This document shows, piece by piece, positions 10,897 to 21,639 of a stretch of 64,000 bases of DNA (position 1 is its first letter; every line of letters starts with the position of its first letter). The DNA lies in NCBI RefSeq assembly GCF_029867415.1, contig NC_081182.1:13390497-13454496 (forward strand). Reading direction: 5' to 3'. Position numbers and translations under genes: made by a program. A model generated the notes under the pieces. That model ran no database searches. It saw only the letters and a program-made list of their open reading frames with translations, and was not told the DNA's origin. This DNA comes from Vicia villosa (Eukaryota; Streptophyta; Magnoliopsida; Fabales; Fabaceae).

Positions 10897-13800
10897 TGTC
10901 GCACGCTCGCGAAAATGAACAGAGTCGCCACCAATATATTTATCCCAAAGAGGGAAAGGAATATCAGGAAACCTAAGGTGAAGGAACAGGGTCTTGCGAC
11001 CAGAGAATCAAGGTACGGGAGTCGGTTACGCAAGGGGAAGGTACTAGCACCCCTCACGCCCATCGTACTCGATGGTATCCACCTATGTTTGTTTCTATCT
11101 AAAGGGTGTATAAATCTAAAGCTTAATTACTAAGGGAATGCATGCAAATGAAAGAAAAAGAAACACGAGGAAAATAAGGTTTATAAATAATTGTGCTCGC
11201 TTAGGCCCCGCGACCTAATGCCTACGTATCCTTTTCAGGAATCAGAGCGCCGTAGTTCGGCTCTTTAGTTTTTGTTTGTTTTTGTGTTTTTTAGTTGAAC
11301 AGTTACATTCGCACTCCGCTGCTCGACCTCTGGAGTCTTAAGCTGGGAATGGAGCGGAAGTAACATGCTCTTAAGGAGAAAGAATGCCCTGAAGGCAAGA
11401 GAAAGAATGCCTCGGAGGCAAGAGAGAGAAGAGAGAAAATTGGTTTGTGTCTTTTAGGTGTAATTCCATGATGGACGAAAACCCACTACAAGGCTTCGCA
11501 TCACTTCCTTACTTTGTTTAAGTCTGAGCCTTTATTAAGTATTTTGAAATGTTTTTGGTTGGGTGTCTTTTAAGGGAAATTAATTTGTGACTTGAATCAT
11601 GCCATAAAAGAGTTTTTTGAATATTCAGAGAATGCACATCGAGGCCTACGCCACAATCGTTTCTCTAAATGAAATACATTTTTTGAATAATTAGAGAATG
11701 CACATCGAGGCCTACGCCACAATCGTTTCTCTAAATGAAATACAATTTTTGAATATTTAGAGAATGCACATCGAGGCCTACGCCACAATCGTTTCTCTAA
11801 ATAACGGTTAAGAAATACACCGAGGCCTACGCCTCAATCATTTCTCTTCCGCTAAGTGGGAAAGAACATACATCGGGGCCTACGCCCCAATCATTTCTTT
11901 CACACTAAAAAAAGGCATTAGCATGATTCGCGTCGTCCTTTATTAATGTTTTAAAGTTGAGAAGAAAAATGGGAGAAAACTAGCCTAAAATGAATAACTA
12001 GCCTAAGTGTTTAAAAGGGAAGACTAACCTAAAAGTCATGAAGATTATAGGTCCTAAATCTATGGGAGCATACAAGTGAAACCACAATTACAAGTAAAAA
12101 TTACAAGTAAACAATGGTACAAAATTAGTACAAAAGTATGACCAAAAGAATGACTTGAAAATATAGCACTAAACATTAAAGCAAATGATTCAAAATATAG
12201 TGCTAAGGTCCAAAAATATAGGAGAAAAATGATTTTTATTGCCTAAAAGAAATTACTAAAACTAAGTAAAATCTAAATTAAAATTAAGGGAAGCAGGGGG
12301 TGTAATTCTGAGTTACGGGGCCTGTTTAGCAGCATGGGCGCAAGGCCCTCAAGGCAAAGCCCAACAGAGTTGCCTTTTTTTTGTTCATGTTTTTCTTCAG
12401 CACACCAAGATAGTGCGTATGGGCCTTCAGGGGTGAGAGAGAAATCAGGCCCATGAGAGTTTTTTATTCAGAAATTGTTTGCCCAAAAAGTGATATGCCA
12501 GGCCTAGTGGGGGTATAAACAAGAATTAAGGCCCAACCGATTTTTGTACTGATCCATGTTATTATTCATTTTTACTATGATCCAAAATAATACAATTAAT
12601 CAATTAATAAAAATAAAAGAAAAGGAAGAGATAGTGAAATTGGGAATTAGGGTTTTACTTACGTGACGATTGAGCTTCTGAAGAGCTTTCCCTCTCTTCT
12701 TCGACGTGAACGGCGGTAGCCGGCGGCGATGGAGGTTGCTTCTCTTTCAGACTCAAACGCAGCAGCAAGCCTTCTTCTCCGATCAGAGCTCTTTTCTCGT
12801 TTTCACTCTTGGTTCTCCCTGACGAACTCAACGGCGGCGACGGTCTTCTCGACCTCCGACTACGCTTCGGCTTTGATCTCCTTCTTCTTTTCGGATTCGT
12901 AGTGTGCTCTTGGTACGACTGCGTTCACGATGATTGCCGAGTTGCCTTGATGTGAAAACCGCAGCGACGACGGTGTAGATTGTATGTAACCATCAATCGT
13001 GTTGAAGGGTTGTGCGCTGAGCTTTGTGGATGAGTCTCGTTCTTGGAGACTTTGCAGTGATGCAGAAGCGATACGAAAGCGAGGTTGTGAGGAAGATGAT
13101 TCACAGTATGGTGAGATGGTGAAGGTGACGATGATGAAGAACGTCGTAGTTGAGAATTCTTGGAGGCTGGATCGATGAAGATGAGTGGAGGTTCAGGTTT
13201 GTTACGCTATGATTCAATGAATAGAGGTGAATTTCCTTTTCTTTCTGTTATCAATCTTCTTCTTCTCTTTGTTGTCATTTTTCTCTCGAATATGTTTTTT
13301 GCAGCACCAGAAAGATGATGATGAAAGTGTGATGAAGATTGGCATGGAGGTAAAGATGATGATGAAAGTATGATGATGGTGATTTGCTGAGAAACTGGAG
13401 AAAATGGTGGAGGTGATTCGTGGAGAATGGTGTGGAAGTGGTGAGAAGATGATGAAAATGGTTCTGGAGGAGAATGAATCGAGAGGTTAGTTAGAGTTTT
13501 GTTATGACAGTTATACATTCTGTTAGGAAATGTAACTGATTTTTGGTGGTTGTTAGGGTAGTTATAAGATGGTTGAGGTTAGAAACTGTTAGAGGGCTTG
13601 TCAGTAGATCTGTCATGCTAGTAATTTCTCTTGAGATTAGTTAAATACAGGGCTGTTTTTGTGTTGGTTTTATGAACTGTGTATGATTCAATGGTTATTT
13701 GTGAACTGGTTGTAACTATGCTGAATGATGTATATGGCAGCAGCTCTGTTTTCTTTTGTTTTCTCTTTTTCCAATTCCGTCTCGAGCTATTATGATATGG

Positions 13801-14543
13801 TTTTCAGTTTGCTGCATGGCTGAATGTTGTTGGCACGGACAGGTTTGGAAACGTGCATCAATTAGCTTGCAGCCGATACATTGTTGAGGATGGGTGGAAG
13901 ACGGTCTATGGAAGTTTGAAGATCGGCAATTTGTCACTTAGGATGAAGCATGACATTGGAAACAATAGGCTATTATTTATAAACTTTGAAGCATAATGTA
14001 ATGGATTTTTGAATCTATATTGTAATAGATAGAAACCTGAAGTAAATGTTGAATGGGCTTTTAGAAATGAATTTGTCTTGAAGATCGTGGATGACTCTTG
14101 GATTCTGTAGTCTTAAATTATAGTGTATGTTGAATGGTAATAGAAATATTTGAATGGTGAAACCTGGATATGGAATAGCAAATGTTGTTTGAATGATGAA
14201 TGTGTAATAAAAATTTGAATTTCTTTTCTTGCGAACGGTGATGGAATGATATAGAATTGATGCTTGATTTGCTTTTGCACCAGGGACTTTGAGCAATTCA
14301 ATACCTTAAGTCAACAAAACTTGTACTTTGAGAACTCATAGTTATGAGCGGAAACTTGACTTGAATAAGGCAAACCCTTTTGATCATGAGGAACCTTTAA
14401 TTAATATTTTACACTAATCCCTTGAACCCAAGATGACTCAAATGAATGCATGATATGTTGAGGACCTAATAGAATGCAAATGAGATGAGAAACATAACCC
14501 AGATGGATGTAAAAATTGGGTGGGCAAATTTTGGGGTGCAACA
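10897..14543 (-). repeat. 5' LTR, complete copy (about 3.65 kb)
   Basis: Outer border 14543 (minus-strand TGTTGCACC..) matches the border of the left copy at 4992. Inner border 10897 is set by the primer site. The part 12197-14543 is confirmed by the left copy; the part 10897-12196 is inferred to be LTR, since its twin would lie left of the window. It holds the 66-bp repeats at 11628-11891. The minus-strand reading of 11060-11020 (ggggtgctagtaccttcccc) is a phrase common in Ogre LTRs. Confidence 0.75.
11628..11891 (-). repeat. 66-bp tandem repeats with hairpin cores, inside the LTR
   Basis: Three units at exactly 66-bp spacing start at 11628, 11694 and 11760 (gagaatgcacatcgaggcc..), bracketed by agagaa and ttctct. 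Two shorter, diverged units follow near 11815 and 11865. Each has a core GAGGC-CTAC-GCC(A/T)C or GGGGC-CTAC-GCCCC that can fold into a stem with a 4-nt loop. The open frame 11597-11788 is these repeats read as codons. Confidence 0.85.
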
Positions 14544-14655
14544 GGAGGCGACAAATTTTTGCGGGACAGACTTTGATGGACGGCGGATCCAAAATCCCAA
14601 ATCCGCCATTTTAGGGCGGGTGGATGGGCCACGACCCGTTTTGCCACCCCTAGTT
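14544..14655. mobile_element. End of a non-autonomous hAT-like element
   Basis: GC-rich stretch with repeats of the type gggcgggtggatgggcc, ending ...ttttgccacccctag at 14654. The terminal CTAGGGGTGGCAAAA (reverse strand) resembles the terminal repeat TAGGGGTGGACAA of the complete hAT element at 48469-54602. Only this end is in the window; the gag-only LTR element appears to have inserted into it, putting the other part beyond the left edge. Confidence 0.5.
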
Positions 14656-15225
14656 AAATGTTTTGTGATTATTTATCATGTCTCATGAGCTTTTTAAATT
14701 TTTTGACTAATAGATTCATGTCTTTTTCAATATTTGAATATACGTCCTCTTAGTCTTTGAGTGTGATATCACCCATGATCCCACGGATTTCTTAAGCAAC
14801 AAAGTGTTTGAAGATTGAGAAGAACGCTATTTTGTTTATATCCTTCCACACATTCACTACCAAGATCAACTGGAGAGAGGAAACCTCCTTCCTTTCATTG
14901 AAATTTGTCTGCACCAATGACAACAACCTCAATATTGCAAGCTTCATGAAAATCTTAACAAACTATTTAATAACCGTTAGTTTCAAGACACATATCTCTC
15001 AATAATTACAAATCTCCATAGTCAGTATGTGAATTTAAACAAGAGTTGAAGATGAAAGAAATCCTACTTGCAAGAGATTTTGAGTTTTAAAAAATGGAGG
15101 TTGTTGATTCTCACAAAATCACTCCGAAAAATGTTATCAGATATGTGAGTTCTCATGTGAATGTGATAACAAAAGGAGTTTGTATTTGCTTCATATTAAG
15201 CACAAAAATGGATGGAAAGTGTTAG
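14656..15225. other. Unassigned AT-rich stretch
   Basis: I see no gene, RNA or element signature. The open frame 14808-15005 resembles nothing I recognise. Confidence 0.3.
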
Positions 15226-15228
15226 TTA

Positions 15229-15630
15229 GATTCGAGTAAAGAACATTTTATGATTTTAGTCAAATGAGCAAGTAGAGTGAAACAAGATCTCATAAAGAAA
15301 AGCTACCTATTTTCCCATGATTCGAGTCAGTTGTAAGCTTGATTCGAGTCGCGTACACAACTTGATTTGAGTCAAACTGGGCAAAGCCAAATAGGAAAAA
15401 CATGGAAAGCATTATTATTCTAGTCAGTTGAAAGTCTGACTCGAGTCAAACTAGGTGATGACTAACATGAGGCGTATGATTCGAGTTAGTGTAACTTGTA
15501 ATTCGAGTCACAGTGTTGCATGATTCGAGTAAGTGTAAATTGTGATTCGAATGACAGACACTAACAACTTCATGTTCTATTCTGTTTGATTTGATTTGAG
15601 TCATAGATTGCGAGTGACTCGAGTCACACA
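15229..15630. repeat. Cluster of about 12 GATTCGAGTC words
   Basis: GATTCGAGTCA or close variants occur near 15229, 15319, 15341, 15364, 15419, 15439, 15480, 15501, 15522, 15543, 15592 and 15616. Two are the near-perfect palindrome GACTCGAGTC (15439, 15616). Spacing is irregular, about 20-80 bp. It probably belongs to a retrotransposon LTR, but I see no borders. Confidence 0.65.
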
Positions 15631-15904
15631 CACAATAAATCTTAAATTTTAAAGTTTTTCAAAATAGTTTGAAATTTCACTTCTCACATAATTTGAATGA
15701 ATACCAGATATGGTTCTTGTTCCATTAACTCAAGCAATTAACTTAAAGCATCATGATCAAACTCAAATACAACCAATTGAGTCATGCATGCTAAAAATGA
15801 ATCATTTTGAAACTCAATTCAAATACGTGCAATTGACGAGGAGACTCAATAAACAAAAGTAAATGAAGTGAAAGCTTAGAAGACAAGGAAAAAAACTGTA
15901 TTGG

Positions 15905-16230
15905 AGTTCTCCCCTAAATGTATTAGGGACATTCAATTTCAACTCCCCTGCTTAAAACATCTTATGCTAGGCAAAAAATAAAGTGTGATAGTGGGTCACC
16001 TTGTCTGACACTACTCTTATAGTATAAATATCCTCTTTGTACTCCATTGATGGAAACTGAAATGGAAGCATAATTCAAAATGGTAATGATCCCCTGTCAA
16101 AATTTGTGATTGATTCCAAATGACTTTAGAACCTTGACCACAAAACTCCAACTTATAGTATCAAAAGCCTTAAAGATATATACCTTCATCGCTAAGTTAC
16201 CAACACTGCTCCTACTGTTGAGAAGGTTGA
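15905..16230 (-). pseudogene. LINE reverse transcriptase fragment
   Basis: Minus-strand translation, through frame breaks and stops, gives KAFDTISWSFVVKVLKSFG (about 16175-16120), then SISVSINGVQRGY and VRQGDPLSHFIFCLA (about 16005-15965), followed by DVLSRGVEI. These are conserved blocks of plant L1-type reverse transcriptase (AFDT..W, then RQGDPLSP.LF). It is only about 110 residues, and stops and a frameshift make it a relic. It lies in the opposite orientation to the LINE C-terminal pieces to its right, so the two are either different insertions or one broken by inversion. Confidence 0.75.
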
Positions 16231-16271
16231 AATCTTAAAGGTCAACAAATGCAGTCTCTAATATTTCAACC

Positions 16272-16496
16272 ATGGATGAAGGCCCTTTGCTAAGGAAAAA
16301 TGATGGAAGGAAGAACCTTTGCCAGCCTGTCAGTAATTATGTTGGTTACAATATTGTGTTTGAAGTTTGCAAGAGTAATAAACCTATATTGATCAATTGT
16401 GTTTACATTGGGAGTCTTGAGAATCAAATCGAAAATGTTGGCATTGTAATTAGGGATAATCCATCTATCCGTAAAGAATTAAATGAATTATTATAG
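16272..16496 (+). other. Unrecognised 74-codon open frame between LINE pieces
   Basis: An open frame (MDEGPLLRKNDG..) without a motif I know. It lies between an inverted LINE reverse transcriptase piece and a plus-strand LINE C-terminal piece, and may be LINE-derived filler. I would not call it a gene. Confidence 0.2.
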
Positions 16497-16618
16497 ACAA
16501 ACTCATTAGGGATGATAGTCATATCAGGTATCATATCTACTTTTAACTATGGAGTGACATGAAAAGCTCATTTGATGAGGTAAAACTCAACACTAATTGG
16601 CTGATAGGAAATGGTAAC

Positions 16619-18563
16619 TGTAACACACTTCTAAACCCCCACGAAATATATTAAATAATTTAGAGTAACATGTAATTGGATGCTACACTTCACCAAAAAT
16701 CATTTTTCTTTAAAAAAACACATGTTATGCTTATCACAAGGAACTCAATAAGTAACATTCACCGAAACATGTTAACACAGTGTAATAAGGTTCATAAGTT
16801 GAATAATATTAAACCATCATTTATCATCTCCAAAACTTAACAAAATTATTCAACCAAAGGAAAATTAAGAGTTATCAACAACTCTAAAATAAACGTTCCC
16901 CAGTGTTACAAGTCAGAGCATGACACCGACGCTACAACTAGACGGACTAACATATAAGTTATCCTCACCAAAATCAAAAGCAGCTGCTTCTCAATCTGAA
17001 AAATGTCAACAGTAAGGGTAAGTCTCATTCACAATTAACAAATGTTATGAACCTATAAACAATAATATATCATAAGCACATTATTCACCCAACTACAATA
17101 TATTCATATTTTCAGAAATCCATTCATCATATACAATCAACCACATCACCGTGAAATAACACTGGAAACCTTCCAATCATGTTATATCAATGTATATATG
17201 CAATGCACTAACACTATGCATGTGGTACTAATTCGTCATGGGATTAACCTATCTGACTGATCTAAACATCACCGAGATACGGCCCTGCCAGCACTAATTC
17301 CACACAGTTGGAATTATGTCATCCACTAATCCAAAACATCATTGGGATTCAGCCACCAAAAGATGATTCTGAATACACGCAACATATAACATACTTACCA
17401 TCATCACCGATTTGATGAACAACATCATCTCAATATAACTCATCATTATCCTTACCAACTTAGTATGTATATGTATCAGCATCATTCAATAATCAATCAT
17501 ACATCATCACAACAGTTACAACAATCACAACACAGTTATATCATGACCGCGTTATCACATTGTTACATTTAACCACATGTGCCTACAATGTATACTTCAT
17601 TAGAAAATTAAATCGGGGTTTTTAAAAATTAAAATAGAGCTACTGTCTAAAATGCCATTTATTTACATAGAATGTTTAATCATTAACACAACGCTCAAAA
17701 CGGCACTTAAAAAGGATACACGGTTTGAAAGTTATGAATTTTATATTTTTTTAAAAAAACATCATGTGTAACCGGTTACGGCATGGGCGCCACCCGGTTA
17801 CGCATTTACGTCACTGTATTCACTATTATTGAAATTCTCCTGTAACCGGTTACAGCAGGGACGATAATCGGTTACAGCTGACAAAAATGCCCAATCTTAT
17901 TATTTTTCCACGCGGTAATTGGTTACAACATGGCTGCTACCCGGTTACAGCGTGCATAGTCCCAAAAATATCAATTTGACGGCATCTCAGCCCCTCTATT
18001 CATCACCATTTCAAACCAATACGAATATCACATCGAAATAGAGCCAATTCAGCAATTCAACATAATTCTATCACGTCACAATTCTATCTAACATCCATAA
18101 ACATTCATATCCTTACCATTTGATCAAAATTCACATAACTGAACCTCAGACCTCAAAACCCCAAAACCTATAACACATGCAATTGCGAGAACTAACCCAC
18201 CTAATCAATCATATCATTCATGTACCCATAATAGATCGTAATTGGAGAGTCCCCCTTTACCTTAGCAAAAGTTCTTGGTTCTTCCTCTTCCTCTTCCAAG
18301 GTCTTTCACATTCTTCTCTTCTCTTCTCTTCTCTTCTCTTTTCTCCCTTTTAAATTCTATTTTCCAATTTCCTTATTTTCCTTCTTTATAAAAAATGGAA
18401 TATAATTTCAGTAAAGGCCTAACACTTAGCACCCCCTTTTTACTAAACACGACACTGACCCAATAATGTTATTTCTCAATTTCTCCAATTAAAATACCGA
18501 ATAATCCAAATAATTAATTTAAATTTTAATTAAATTAATAAATGGAAAATATGGGGTGTTACA
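16619..18563. mobile_element. Solo LTR (about 1.95 kb) inserted in the LINE relic
   Basis: Starts TGTAACACAC and ends GGGGTGTTACA, giving the TG..CA ends and short inverted termini of an LTR. It is flanked by GTAAC (16614-16618) and GTAAG (18564-18568), a 5-bp target duplication with one mismatch. Removing it joins the LINE reading frame exactly (..IGNG | KKIKFW..). No internal region, primer site or second LTR is present. A cluster of GTAACCGGTTAC-like words lies at 17767-17962, and a CTTCT/TCTTC tract at 18283-18345. TGTAACACCCC ends occur in several gypsy and copia families, so I leave the lineage open. Confidence 0.85.
17767..17962. repeat. Three pairs of GTAACCGGTTAC-like palindromes
   Basis: Near 17768, 17843 and 17917 the sequence shows pairs such as gtaaccggttacggcatggg..acccggttac. 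Each pair is two palindromic or half-palindromic words about 15-20 bp apart, with a spacer often containing catgg. Similar words occur in the copia element at 55190-55260 and 57465-57625. Confidence 0.8.
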
Positions 18564-19499
18564 GTAAGAAAATAAAATTCTGGTTAGATTGTTGGAATGA
18601 CAGACCTTTGATTGACTCTTTGGGAATCACAAACTTGAACCATCAATTTCTCAAGACAAAGGTTAGCTCTTACGTGGTTAACCATCAATGGCACTTACCC
18701 TTGTCCATTTAGATGACTTTTCCTTCTCTAATTTAAACTCTTAACCAAACACACAATCCTTTAGAGGATAGGAGGATAAATGCATTTGGAAGGATGTCAA
18801 GCTTACTCTCAAGTGGTGTATGAATTCAAGGCTAAATCATTTCATTAGCGAAAATTGATTTGGAATGCTCACATACCTCATTCAAGATATTTGTTGTTTT
18901 GGAGGTTTATCCCAAATAGCAATCAGAATCTTTAAAACACCTCTTTTTTAGTGCTTCTTTGCAGATAAACTTTGGACGAATATTGCTTTAGTTTTTGCTC
19001 ATAACATATTATCATTAAGGGATATTTGGACTGCCTTGAATAAACTGTGGTCTGATCAATGTAAGGTGGTCGTTATATCTACTATAATCAACACCATTAA
19101 TACTATCTGGCAGACCAGAAACAATGTCAGGTTCAAGGTTGTGAAAACTCATTGAAAAACAGTTGTCACCTCTATGACTAGGGAATATACTCACATATTT
19201 AGAGAAAAAAATCATTATGCAAATAAATTAGCTAACATCGGATTACATGTACTTTAAACATTGTTTCCCACAAGGAATCGAACTCGATATTTCCCAAATG
19301 CCGTCCTTTGGAGGAGCTCCTTTACCATTGAAACTCAATTGCCTGGTTTATCCAAGTACCTTTTTAATGTACCTTTGTGGTGGTTATTGACCACCTTTAA
19401 AATAAAAACCATTGTCATTATTTATGTAATTGTAATAGATATGGAAAATTTCTCAATGCACCCCATAATTCTCTCAGTCACCTGGCGAATTTCCATTTA

Positions 19500-19710
19500 T
19501 GTCCCCTGCTTCCATAGATGTACATCCAAAAACACTTTTTTTTCTTCAAAATTTTTGGTTTTTTCCGTATATTTATCTACGAAAGCGTAAAAACCATAGT
19601 AAAGAGTATGAAAATACAATGAATTTCAGTTCATCAATTCTTTCGCATGTACAACTACGGAATACTCTTTTTGAACACATTCCGTTGATGTACCTACAGA
19701 AGAATTGCTG
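19500..19710. repeat. Cluster of TTCCGTAGATGCATCTACGAAA-type degenerate palindromes
   Basis: Imperfect copies lie at about 19511 (ccatagatgtacatcc), 19563-19585, 19639-19664 and 19680-19702. They belong with the better copies at 21655-21677, 21696-21716 and 22133-22155. Confidence 0.55.
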
Positions 19711-19988
19711 ATATATTTTAAAAAGTTTTTATAGAATCGAGTTCGTGGTGAAATTCCGCTTCTAATGGTGTATTCATTTGCTTGAAACAGTTAAGAATCA
19801 TGATTTTTCCATAGTATATCATAGTAGTGTAATGTAAATGTAATGCTATATATAGTACACGAAAAGAAAACATCTTATAAATCTTACAAATAGTGTAAAA
19901 CATAATAAAAATAAAATTACATCAATCTAATAAAAACACAGACATCAAAAGTGTCTCAAACTGAGACCGATGAGAATATTAGTTATAA

Positions 19989-20641
19989 TCCATATTGAAA
20001 CAAACTAAGGCCCCCCAAAAAGCTCAGCCAACATCAACAGTAAAACATAACTTCTTTGACGTTATGCAAGATAACTGAACTCTCTCGGAGCATAGTCGAC
20101 CAACACATTATCATATGTTGTATGATGAAAATAGATTCAATGCAGAACAACTCCAAAGTCTTAGGTAGTGTTTGACCCAACTTTTTATCTACTTTTCTTC
20201 TCCTTATAAGGAGATGAAGGGCCAAACACATTTTTTATAAAGCTCTTATGAAAAAAAGTAGCTTTTTTTTCAAGACAAAAAATTAAATAAAAGGAGCTTG
20301 TAAAAAAGGTGTTGAAACCAACTTTTTCAGAGCTTAAAACATGTGGCCGCGGTTCGAATCCCAACGAAAGCATTTTCTTTAAAAAAAAATTGTGCTAGTG
20401 CAGTAAACGGCAATTTTTCAATTTTTTCTACGGTTCATAACATCTAGAGTTATGTTTTATTTTATTTTTTTCTTCTTCTCTTTACATCATCATTTTTGTA
20501 GATATTAGTTTTGTCCAACTTTTTATTCGTTTTGTATATTATATCTTAATTTATTGTATAATGATTTTCAATAATAATATTATTAATTTCTTATACTATA
20601 CACTATATTATAGAGGTTAATACAACAATGAATCAATACGC

Positions 20642-20708
<67 letters not shown>

Positions 20709-21074
20709 AAAATAAAATTAAAAAAAAATAAAATTAAAAATAACTTTAAAGTTTAAAAAATAATCATAACCAAACAACTTTAACTTAATTTTAAAAGCTC
20801 TTATTTTTAACTTTAACTTTAAAGTAACTTTTAAGACTTAAAAAAGTCGGGCCAAACGAGCTCTTAGTTGTTTTAAATTACATTTAGTATAAGTTATAAG
20901 TAAAACTTTGTAGCTTATCTGCACTAGATCTAATTTTATCATACAACACATGATAATGTGTTGGTCGACTATTCTTTGGGAAAGTTCAGTTATCTTGGAT
21001 AACGTCAAAGAAGTTATGTTCTACTGTTGATGTTGGCTAGGCTTTTTTGGGGGCCTTATTTTGTTTGAGTATGG
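19989..21074. mobile_element. Fold-back (long inverted repeat) element, about 1.1 kb
   Basis: Left arm 19989-20145 is the inverse of right arm about 20919-21074 along roughly 155 bp at high identity; for example agccaacatcaacag, cataacttctttgacgttat and gtcgaccaacacattatcat on the left all recur inverted on the right. Between them is a second, shorter inverted pair: gtgtttgacccaactttt (about 20168-20185) against the inverse of aagtcgggccaaacga (about 20844-20859). The centre is an (AT)n tract at 20644-20704. No transposase. I read it as a MITE nested in a fold-back element. Confidence 0.75.
20644..20704. repeat. (AT)n microsatellite
   Basis: About 30 uninterrupted AT units, in the middle of the fold-back element, where it would form the tip of the hairpin. 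Confidence 0.95.
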
Positions 21075-21173
21075 AACTTATGTTTTGCCGTTGATGTTGA
21101 TGCATGCTGTACAATCCTCCTGGTCGGCCATAATGTCAGTGTGATACAAACAAAGTCGAATTAGATACAATTA

Positions 21174-21625
21174 AGGGTCAGTTTGTGTCAGCTTTAAAAA
21201 AATGAATTTTTTCTTTGTATTTTTGAAAGTAGATTTTCTAAAACCGTTTTTCAAAATATTACAAGTTTTTTTATATTCGTTTTTTCTAAAATAAAACACT
21301 AATTTTGACATCTTATAACATAAACATACATAATTGAAGACCAAAACTTAGTCAAAATCATAATTTTTTAAAAAGTTGTATTTCAAAAATGAGTTTTATG
21401 AAAATCTATTCGAAATAGCTTCAAAATTAAGTGATTTTTTGAAATTTTGATATCCAAATTTCCCCCCACAAATAGACGAAATATCTAAAATCACATTTTA
21501 AGAATAACTATTCAAACAAAATTTTCATTTGAAGCTTTTATAAAAAGTTTCTTTGTAAAATTTTTTTCACAAAATTTAGTAACACTATAAAAATCATTTT
21601 TAAAAAAAGGCAAAACAAACGGGCC
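21174..21625. mobile_element. MITE-like inverted-repeat element, about 450 bp
   Basis: Left end gggtcagtttgtgtcagctt and the reverse of the right end gggcccgtttgttttgcctt form imperfect terminal repeats, continuing into A/T-rich subterminal pairing. The flanks share only a few A/T bases, so no target duplication can be claimed. No coding content. Confidence 0.5.
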
Positions 21626-21639
21626 ATAAATTAGAAAAA

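Larger units (their letters stand above)
2647..14543 (-). mobile_element. Gag-only Ogre/Tat-like LTR retrotransposon (non-autonomous)
   Basis: Minus-strand Ty3/gypsy-type element. Positions 2647-4992 and 12197-14543 are near-identical direct repeats, offset about 9.55 kb, with roughly a dozen substitutions and one single-base indel counted by eye. Read on the minus strand the LTR starts TGTTGCACCCC at 14543 and ends ...GTGCGACA at 10897. Two bases further in is a 17-nt tRNA-Arg primer site, the type used by Ogre elements. The interior holds gag but no protease, reverse transcriptase, RNase H or integrase that I can find, so the element would need proteins from a full Ogre. The 3' LTR (left copy) is interrupted at 2647. 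The right boundary falls in hAT-like DNA; the target duplication cannot be checked because the left end is outside the window. Confidence 0.85.
16500..19400 (+). pseudogene. LINE C-terminal region (zinc-binding and RNase H part), split by a solo LTR
   Basis: Before the insertion (16553-16618) the plus strand reads SDMKSSFDEVKLNTNWLIGNG; after it (18564 on) it resumes KKIKFWLDCWNDRPLIDSLG. This matches the plant LINE pattern WLIGNG..INFWLDNW. Further on are LIWNAHIPHSRYLLFWRFI (about 18857-18915), IWQTRNNVRFK (about 19099-19133) and HIFREKNHYANKLANIGLHV (about 19192-19252), matching the zinc-binding linker and the C-terminal RNase H of plant LINEs. Stops and frameshifts throughout show a dead copy. 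No poly(A) tail or target duplication was identified. Confidence 0.75.

Noticed and set aside
16272..16496. A new small protein-coding gene
   Set aside because: No family resemblance, no promoter context, and bracketed by LINE relics.
20345..20362. ggttcgaatccc, a perfect pol III B-box, as a possible tRNA gene
   Set aside because: No A-box, acceptor stem or cloverleaf around it; at most a tRNA/SINE remnant within the fold-back element.
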